A program made the position numbers and the translations under genes. The notes beneath the pieces are model-generated. The model made no database searches. It had not been told where the DNA came from and saw only the letters and a list, made by a program, of their open reading frames with translations. A DNA stretch of 26,862 nt from Hydnum rufescens UP504. Its lineage: Eukaryota > Basidiomycota > Agaricomycetes > Cantharellales > Hydnaceae. This document shows, piece by piece, positions 12,601 through 20,073 of the stretch. The stretch is from the NCBI GenBank assembly GCA_014904985.1, contig MU128937.1, positions 316,092 to 342,953 on the forward strand, given 5' to 3'. The first letter of the stretch is position 1. Every line of letters begins with the position of its first letter.

Positions 12601-14867
12601 GGCTCCAGTTGGCTTACATGCTGAAGCTGTGTGATTAACATCCATTCCCAAGATTGGTCTGGACCTTGTCAAGCTGCGAGATGATGCAATGCAATTCATC
12701 TCCATGTTTACAGCTGTGGTTGCTACAAGTGCACCTCACATCTACCTCTCTGGTCTGACATTTGCCCCTGCATCATCCCTCCTGTATCAGAGGTGGCAGA
12801 GTCAATTTCCAGGGGTTGCAAAACTTGCTCAGGGAAGACTTCAGCACTGGCCAAACATTAGGCTGGTCTTAGAAGGACATGACTCTCTGGTAGAATGTGT
12901 TGCTTTCTCACCTGATGGCAAGCACATTGCTTCTGGCTCTTGGGATGAGACCATCCGACTCTGGAATGCAGAGATGGGTGTGAGTGTTGGCCAGCCAATG
13001 CAGGGGCACCAGAGTACAGTCACATCCATTGCTTTCTCACCTGATGGCAAGCACATTGCTTCTGGCTCTTGGGACAGTACCATCCAACTCTGGAATGTGG
13101 AGATGGGTGTGAGTGTTGGCCAGCCAATGCAAGGGCATGAGGATGCTGTCACATCCATTGCTTTCTCACCTGATGGCAAGCACATTGCTTCTGGCTCTTG
13201 GGACAAGACCATCCGACTCTGGAATGTGGAGATGGGTGTGAGTGTTGGCCAGCCAATGCAGGGGCATGATGGTATTGTCAGATCCATTGCTTTCTCACCT
13301 GATGGCAAGCACATTGCTTCTGGCTCTAATGACCATACCATCCAACTCTGGGATGTGGAGATGGGTGTGAGTGTTGGCCAGCCAATGCAGGGGTGCCAGA
13401 GTTGGGTCACATCCATTGCTTTCTCACCTGATGGCAAGCACATCACTTCTGGCTCTTTGGACAAGACCATCCAACTCTGGAATGTGGAGATGGGTGTGAG
13501 TGTTGGCCAGCCAATGCAGGGGCATGAGGATGCTGTCACATCCATTGCTTTCTCACCTGATGGCAAGCACATTGCTTCTGGCTCTCGGGACAAGACCATC
13601 CAACTCTGGAATGTGGAGATGGGTGTGAGTGTTGGCCAGTCAATGCAGGGGCATGAGGATGCTGTCACATCCATTGCTTTCTCACCTGATGGCAAGCACA
13701 TTGCTTCTGGCTCTGATGACCATACCATCCGACTCTGGAATGTGGAGATGGATGTGAGTGTTGGCCAGCCAATGCAAGGGCACAAGAGTTTTGTCAGATC
13801 CATTGCTTTCTCACCTGATGGCAAGCACATTGCTTTTGGCTCTCAGGACAATACCATCCAACTCTGGAATGTGGAGATGGGTGTGAGTGCTGGCCAGCCA
13901 ATGCAGGGCATGAGGATGCTGTCACATCCATTGCTTTCTCACCTGATGGCAAGCACATTGCTTCTGGCTCTGATGACAAGACCATCCAACTCTGGAATGT
14001 GGAGATGGGTGTGAGTGTTGGCCAGCCAATGCAGGGGCACAAGGATGTTGTCACATCCATTGCTTTCTCTCCTGATGGCAAGCACATTGCTTCTGGCTCT
14101 TGGGACAAGACCATCCAACTCTGGAATGTGGAGATGGGTGTGAGTGTTGGCCAGCCAATGCAAGGGCACAAGCATTTTGTCACATCCATTGCTTTCTCAC
14201 CTGATGGCAAGCACATTGCTTCTGGCTCTTGGGATGAGACCATCCAACTCTGGAATGTGGAGATGGGTGTGAGTGTTGGCCAGCCAAGTGCATTGCATCT
14301 GGCTCTTGGACATACCATCCAACTCTGGGATATGGAGATGGGTGTGAGTGTTGGCCAGTCAATGCAGGGCACAAGGATGCTGTCACATCCATTGCTTTCT
14401 CACCTGATGGCAAGCACATTGCTTCTGGCTCTGGGGACAAGACCATTCGACTCTGGAATGTGGAGATGGGTGTGAGCATTGGCCAGCTAATGGAGGGGAA
14501 TCACAGTGCCATCCAGTCTATTGCTTCCCCACCTGACAGCAAACAGATCACATCTGATTCCTGGGATCACACTGTCCAAAATTCACACTTGCCCAATGTG
14601 GAGTCCAAACACAACCTCCAGTATCCAGTCCATCTATTCCCTCTCCCCTACCACTCCTTTAAATTCAAGAATGGATGGATTTTGGGGCCCAGTAAAGAGC
14701 TTATCCTTTGGGTCCCTGCTGCCTACCATGGATTCCTGGAACAGCCTAACTGTCATATCATAGGAGGTCCCCAAAGGACTGAGATTGATTTTCAGCACCT
14801 TAAGTGTGGCCAGGAGTGGGTACAGTGTCATGAAACAGATGTTTCTGGTGGTTCCAGGAGATTGTAA
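9611..14867 (+). pseudogene. NACHT-WD40 NLR-like gene, multi-exon, interrupted by frameshifts
   Basis: STAND/NLR-like protein of the fungal NWD type. The family is tied to self/non-self recognition and signalling in other fungi; its ligand here is unknown. Visible order: short exon 1 (9611-9665); C2-like beta-rich part (9734-9896, 9984-10072, 10137 on); helical linker (10340-11080, LDALVKVADTLAE, VHPWIKLAW, EIIDTI); Walker A GMAGAGKSS at 11227-11253; Walker-B-like VVFIDAFDES near 11521; VTSRYES; winged-helix/helical region (11760-12630); [12 protein letters not shown]40 units from 12875; C-terminal tail with GWILGPSKELILWVP. Introns: 9666-9733, 9897-9983, 10073-10136, 10402-10459 (GC-AG), 10510-10563, 10760-10803, 10972-11026. 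Lesions: one-base shifts near 10325, 10490, 11303, 11748, 13908 and 14370, and an in-frame TGA at 12632-12634. One WD unit near 14290 is partly deleted. CpG is normal up to about 12434 and nearly absent afterwards. The start rests only on position and weak C2-like similarity. Confidence 0.82.
12875..14580 (+). repeat. Tandem array of about 13-14 WD40 units, 129 bp (43 aa) each
   Basis: Each unit reads GH-x3[22 protein letters not shown](Q/R)[15 protein letters not shown]. The units are near-identical at DNA level. The changing residues cluster at three places: the three after GH (QST, EDA, DGI, SW, KSF, KDV, KHF), the one before the D of the xD-xTI motif (W, N, L, R, D, Q, G), and the one after it (E, S, K, H, N). 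Units 8 to 9 and 12 to 13 are separated by loss of one G from a GGGG run. Unit 12 keeps only its end. The last unit (about 14490-14580) is degenerate. The pattern matches recently homogenised, high-identity WD repeats of HNWD-type fungal genes. Confidence 0.92.
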
Positions 14868-16143
14868 TGTTTAACTAATATACTTCATGCTTCATTTGGC
14901 AACTGTAGAAGAGTTTTATGGGCTAGGTTGTATGACCACAGAACTCTGAGGGCAAGCTGTCCAACTCAAGCCTCAGTCTTAGTCAGTGAGAATGGTGCAA
15001 GGTTTCACAGGACACTCTAAGTACACAAGGTGTAGCTAGAAGCTATAGGAAGGTGGGAGAGGTATGCAGGAACTGCATGCTACTGAGGTGGAATGATATT
15101 AATACCTTACAACTTGCAAGCTGAAGACTTGGACAAGAAGGCACAATAGAGGTCCTCAGGGAGAAGTAATATGACTCTAGGTCAAGTCAAGGAAGGATGA
15201 GACAAACTAGAAATGTAGTGGTCTAATGTTGTAAGAGAGTAATGGCCTGTAGCACTATGTCAATTGTGTCAATATCCATGGATTATGTAATCAAAGGTTC
15301 CGGCTACTTGGAGTCTGGGTGAGAGGTTGTATCAGGTCACTATGCCTGTATTGGATATGAAGTATTTACCAGATCACTATGCCTGGGTTTAGATTCAGAT
15401 TCAGATACAAATGAGCTTTAACTATAGTGGGCTATTCTACAACTAGTGGGACTACACACATTCCATTCACTAGCTGGACCACACCAGAGGTACTTAATTG
15501 CACTGGAAAGATGAGTTTACAAGGCTTGATACCAGGGAACAGTCAATCACTATGATTCAGAGGAAGCTATCTATGAGACAAACTTCTACTAGCTAGTCCT
15601 AGTGTTGGATTTGTTGTTCTCCCATGCTGTATTGCAGGTATATTTATACCTTTAAGGACCCATTCTAGAACATTCTATCATCCCCCTATCTAACTTCCTT
15701 ACTATTCTAGAGGTTTCTATCAAGATCTAACATTCCATCCCTTGTTCTTTCCAGGACCTTCTCTGCTTTTCTGATCATGTGATTCTTTTCACAGCCACAT
15801 TTCCTAGACCCCTAAATGTGTAAATCAGATCCTCTCTTTTACTTTATCCTTCTACAGCAACCCCCCCTATTCTTTTTCTTTTTTGGAAAAATCACACTAA
15901 ATAATTATTTACATGCTAGACTGGCTGTTTGAGGATGGGCTTCACCCATGCAAACCTGCTTTTACTGGTATCTAAGGAGGGCTCATGGCTAGGGTACTTG
16001 GTGACAGCTTACCACTATGAAAAGTAAGCAAATGCAACCCAGCCACTGTCTCCAATTCACCAAGATGATTGTGGCCATGATGAATGATGTCAGGGTGGGT
16101 GTGAATGTGAACATTCCACAGTTCAGATTACTGCAGGGGGTGC
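14868..16143. other. No gene seen; CpG-poor repeat-like DNA
   Basis: No ORF of interest. CpG is almost absent. TCACTATGCCTG occurs at 15337-15348 and again at 15374-15385. One LTR-like segment (15603-15732) is listed separately. The whole stretch is probably decayed mobile DNA. Confidence 0.5.
15603..15732 (-). mobile_element. Possible short LTR remnant
   Basis: Bounded by TGTTGGA and TCTAACA, near-inverted TG..CA ends. On the minus strand it reads TGTTAGATC at the start, a TATAAATATACC core, and ATCCAACA at the end, and it is preceded by a purine run (AAGGGATGGAA, 15733-15743) as a 3' LTR would be. There is no matching target duplication and no second copy in the window, so it may be a truncated copy or chance. 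Confidence 0.35.
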
Positions 16144-16490
16144 TGTTATGAGTCATACTCATAACCTCATCACATGACCACTCCTCACTGCCCAGACTGC
16201 TTACCACTTGTACTCATCTCTCTTCCCTTAATAATCCCTCTCACCAATCCTTCCTTGATCTGCTAGTATATAAGTAGATACTCTTGTATTCTCAATCCCT
16301 TAGAAGATTGAGAATATATGTCTGTAATTGACTCCTCTCCTCATATTCCTTCCCTTGTATTAAGTCACCCTGGAAATCAGTCTTCCCTGCTTGCTCCTCT
16401 AATGCATGTGTCTTCTGCAACCTTATGTAATCCTCACACTGTAAATCCACTCATTATATTAAGGGGCTATCCTTTGTGCTCAACCCAATG
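16144..16490 (+). mobile_element. Possible 5' LTR remnant, right end uncertain
   Basis: Begins TGTTATGAGT followed by its near-inverted ACTCATAAC, a start typical of fungal LTRs. It has TATATAAG at about 16267 and an inverted pair TATTCTCAATC / GATTGAGAATA at 16287-16317. No second LTR copy or end boundary is visible. The gag-like scrap at 16715 lies at a plausible distance downstream. The right end given is a guess. Confidence 0.4.
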
Positions 16491-16714
16491 ACATAATTGC
16501 CTCCTTGATCCACAAACAACCCTTAATGGTATTCTCAATACAAATAACTGATTCTCCCCAAAGCTTGATACACCTCCCATTACTTGACAAAATCAGTGGA
16601 CCTCCAACAACCACACAAAGATACAGCCACTGTCAAAAATGCCTCCATCATCTCCTCCTCACCAGTCATTTCACTGTGCCAACCACCTAAGGACTGCTGA
16701 TGATGAATTCCCCC

Positions 16715-16828
16715 ATGACTCAGTATGAGAAGTCTCTGCTGCTGAGCATGCATCATATTATGCAGCAAATGCAGGCAGAAATGGCCAGCACCAATGCTTG
16801 GCTCATGGAACTCAAGAACCTCAATTGA
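16715..16828 (+). pseudogene. Gag N-terminus-like scrap, 37 codons
   Basis: A short ATG-to-TGA frame rich in Met, Gln and Leu with helical, coiled-coil-like character (MHHIMQQMQAEMAST). This resembles the start of many fungal Ty3/gypsy Gag proteins. No further gag sequence can be followed, and a hairpin cluster begins about 140 bp later. It is too short to be certain. Confidence 0.3.
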
Positions 16829-16971
16829 GAACTTTGAGACAAGACACCATGATTCACAACTCATGATCACCCATCCTTGAGGCAAATATGCTGATATAGA
16901 AGAAGGGTTGGGAGCTCCAATGACTGTCAAATCAAACTCTGGTTCAGCCAGTGCAGGGTATTGCACAGGGT

Positions 16972-17102
16972 CCCTGCAGGGGAATTTAGGACCTCCTGCC
17001 CCATGGGGTTGAAAACCCACCCCCATGACTCATGGGGGTAAAAGCTGTGGGATACAAGGCAGGGTTGAAAACCCTGGGGGGAACCCACAGGGAACCTGTG
17101 GG
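16972..17102. repeat. Cluster of six short palindromes in 131 bp
   Basis: Consecutive stems: CCCTGCAGGG (16972-16981), CCCCATGGGG (16999-17008), GGGTT-gaa-AACCC (17006-17018), ACCCCCATG-act-CATGGGGGT (17019-17039), CAGGGTT-gaa-AACCCTG (17060-17076), CCCACAG-ggaac-CTGTGGG (17084-17102). The GGTTGAAAACC core occurs twice. It resembles in style, but not in sequence, the hairpin cluster at 751-1370. It is probably the end of, or a remnant of, an unidentified element. Confidence 0.8.
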
Positions 17103-17521
17103 AACATGATAACAGTATCTGCCTGGTTGGCTGATTATCAGCATGCAAACTTCATAGGTTAGCTAGATATCCAGGGCAATGTATTTATTATTATTATTTA
17201 CACTTACAGGCTTGCCCAGTAGGGCTCCAGGCTGGTCAGCCATATTTTACATCAATATAAGGCACAAAACTGTGGCAGAATAGGTACCTATGGAGATCAA
17301 TATATAGTTGGGCCCAATGTGCACCCAAAATTGATTGATTATGGTATGGAGAACAATGTTGTGCCCAAATCTGGGCCCAAGTGGGCTTAACTGGGCTCAA
17401 CTGGACTCAACTGGCCCCAAATAGGTGACTTCCCAGGTTTTGCTGAACACAAGGAAGACTTGGGCCCAACTCAGAGCACTTAGCAGAATTCTGAACTTGC
17501 ACATAACACTGAGGATGAAGT
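17103..17521. other. No gene; short tandem repeat included
   Basis: AT-rich sequence with repeated GGGCCCAA-type words. This is the sequence just beyond the 3' end of the KDZ gene, where the terminus of its element would be expected; I could not find a convincing terminal inverted repeat. Confidence 0.5.
17371..17420. repeat. Five tandem 10-bp units, consensus CTGGGCTCAA
   Basis: Units: CTGGGCCCAA, GTGGGCTTAA, CTGGGCTCAA, CTGGACTCAA, CTGGCCCCAA, in exact 10-bp register. Related words (TTGGGCCCAA) occur nearby at about 17310 and 17460. Confidence 0.8.
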
Positions 17522-19366
17522 CTATAAATCTACCATTACATTGTCTTGTCCCTCTCCCTCAGACCAATCACCCTCACCAATCAGATGATCCAAGTCACCT
17601 AGAAATCTGACATCCTCTAACTCTGCAACCAGCTCTAGCTCAACCCCATCATCATCATCAGAGCTTGTGTCCCCATCCTCATCTCTTTCCCCCAGCTGTG
17701 GGATGCCCTGTAGGGCTTTCCTGCATGTCCAAGGATGGTTGACAGGTGGTGGCATTGAAATCTGACTCCAATCTACTGTGCCCACAGGAATAGTGATTGT
17801 AGCAAGGCTGCATTCCCATGTCTTCATCCTGTTAAAGAGAATGTGCAAGCAAAGCAATGCAAAGAATGCTACATCATCATCTTTGTGGACATTATAATAA
17901 GCTTCCAAATCAGGAAAGAGTATTGAAGACTCACACCATTGCTGAACTTGAATATGTTGTGGACTGCTTCATATTCCTCAACAAACCAAGTGCAAAGGTT
18001 TGAATACTCAACATCACATTGGCAAAGCTCTTCTTGACAACTTTCGACCTCCTGGGCCACCCTAATTCCATCCCAAACCTCCTTATTAGCAAGCCACAAA
18101 GGAATCTCCCCCCCCTCAAAGTCCACCATGTTGGCATTCTCCCAAATGTCCTGATTGACATCCAAATTGAATAATCCCTCCATCACAAGCTCTGGTGGAA
18201 CATATGCATCCCTCCATACACCATTCTTCCCTCACTCCTTCAGCATTTCCTTCCACTTGGCATTGTATTTGTGGACTGTAGCCTTGATTCCTGGGGCATG
18301 CTGTTTAACTGCCTTTTCAACATGGCTCTTGGTTTTCTGATCTGAAGTCCAATCAATTATAGACATGAAATTGGACATAAAATTTTGCACACATACCCAT
18401 GACCTGACTTGCATGTGCATGCTCTAAGTTGGCAAGCTCAAATTTGTGAGCATGGAGTTTTGTGATTAGCTGGTCATGAAGGACATGGATATTGAGTTGT
18501 AGGTTGATCCATTTTTCCTTCTTGAGGTTGGCAAGACGGTCTGCCAATGCACAGTCTTCAAGTCACGATATAGTGTCTTGGGCCATCTTCACCTTCTCCT
18601 TCCACTCCTCATGCAAAGCCTGCCCCCCAACACTATCATCCACTGCCAAATCCCCTAATTCCTTTGAGAGGTGTACAAGTATTGCATGTTGGGATTGGAC
18701 TGTCATCTCAAGGGATAGAATTTGCTCTATCACTCATGTTCCCTTTGTTTTTGATTGCCCTAAGACAGCCAATGATTACTATCATGATAAAGCATACACA
18801 AATAATCTACTCATGATTGATGGACTTGGTTTGGAACTCCCACTGTTCATTGAACTGCACAAGGAGCCCTTCCACATCCAACCCATGGGGATGCTTCCCC
18901 ACAGCCATCAAGGCTTCACCAAGCTGCTCATCAGCTTGATGGACCTGGTCACACAACCACCTTCCCATCCCCTCATGTTTTGTCTCAAGGATGTGCTCAG
19001 CTTGGTGATCAAGAATGAAAAGATGATGGTGATGCTAGAAGAAAACTTGGTAAGGAATACAGGTAACATTCAAATGCAATCACCAACTCCAACTCACACC
19101 TGTGGCATGGAGACCTGGGATGAGCTTCTGAAGATCACTCCAGAAGTGCTCACACCCCTCTCCATCAGATAAACCCCACATCTATGGATGCTGTGGTTCA
19201 GGTTTAAACCTGTGGAACCTGAGTTTAAACCTGAACCTGACCCAGGTCAGGTTCCATTGGGGTCAGGTTTCATTTTATTTTCTTCAGGTCTGTCAGGATC
19301 AAATTGACATTTGCTTCCGCCTAAGGACTTACCTGTCAGAGTATTATTCTTCATCGACTCTATCAT

Positions 19367-19744
19367 ATGGCACCTACTTCCTCAAATGCTCTTGTCTCCC
19401 CTCTCCCTCCATTCACTACGGGGGTTATTGTCATCCTTGCCATTATTGGCATTTCTCTTATTATTATTGCCCTTGTTCTATCAGGCCTCGGCCAGCGGGC
19501 TATGGGCTGGGTAGTCAACCAGTGGCAGCATTGGCGCCCTTGTCAGCACCTGTCGTTCCCTCGCTCCCCACGTGAGTCCATGGAGTTGCCAATCCAGACT
19601 CCCCCTCCTCCTCCTCTACCCCCAGTCCCTGAATCCACATCACCTGTCCCAATCCGTACTCCATCCACGTCATTACGGTCATTTGACACTTTGGACACCT
19701 TTGGAGTACCCAGGCGTACACTGCCTTGGAAGTACATACGCTAA
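19367..19744 (+). CDS. LTR-embedded ORF, 125 aa, predicted membrane protein with Pro-rich tail
   Basis: Lies wholly in the upstream part of the solo LTR and on its sense strand. Residues about 15-45 form one hydrophobic segment (TTGVIVILAIIGISLIIIAL then VLSGLG), long enough for a transmembrane helix, preceded by a short polar N-terminus. Next comes an aromatic/basic stretch (WVVNQWQHWRP), then a proline-rich tail (QTPPPPPLPPVPES) and a basic end. I recognise no family. The same frame exists in the partial LTR at 22434-22859. Across the shared region I see roughly five silent and six replacement changes plus a one-base loss in the second copy, so there is no strong sign of selection on protein. 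Expression would need a promoter upstream of or inside U3. Confidence 0.45.
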   Translation: MAPTSSNALVSPLPPFTTGVIVILAIIGISLIIIALVLSGLGQRAMGWVVNQWQHWRPCQHLSFPRSPRESMELPIQTPPPPPLPPVPESTSPVPIRTPSTSLRSFDTLDTFGVPRRTLPWKYIR

Positions 19745-19949
19745 GGGGGATACATATGGAAGTTGGGGCATAGCCATGTGGAGGTGCGCACAGGATTCGT
19801 AACACGGCTGCGTCAGCTTAGTGAGGCTTAGTGATGGTGGCTGTGGAGGCTGACTGATGGGCTGTGGAGCCGGCATTCTAGGAGGATCCGGAAGGTTATG
19901 GAAGACGGTGGAAGGCTCTGGAAGGTTGGAGGCTGTGTGCAGGAAATAG

Positions 19950-19957
19950 TATTTATA
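19950..19957 (+). promoter_or_regulatory. TATA-like box of the solo LTR
   Basis: TATTTATA about 180 bp before the LTR end, where the U3/R boundary promoter of an LTR is expected. Confidence 0.5.
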
Positions 19958-19992
19958 GCCCTTCGCAGTTGGGGGATCACCAGTTTCGATCT

Positions 19993-20073
19993 CTCAGGAT
20001 TCCCACTGCGATAGGTGCGAGACTTGTGTATCCCTTGTTGTGTGGTGTATACTCAGGATTCCCACTGCGATAG
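19993..20073 (+). repeat. Two direct copies of a 22-bp repeat near the LTR 3' end
   Basis: A perfect 22-bp repeat beginning CTCAGGATTC and ending CTGCGATAG lies at 19993-20014 and 20052-20073, 59 bp apart start to start. It sits downstream of the TATA-like box, so it would be in R/U5. Its role is unknown. Confidence 0.85.

Noticed and set aside
12841..13830. Long minus-strand ORF of 329 aa opposite the WD40 array (and similar ones at 13794-14372)
   Set aside because: It is the antisense reading of the near-identical 129-bp WD40 units; a stop-free antisense frame in one unit is copied to all. No independent sign of coding.
16580..17026. 148-aa minus-strand ORF
   Set aside because: It crosses the hairpin cluster and the gag-like scrap of the opposite strand; no domain seen.
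18492..19172. 226-aa plus-strand ORF
   Set aside because: It is antisense to KDZ exons on the minus strand, which match the transposase family well.
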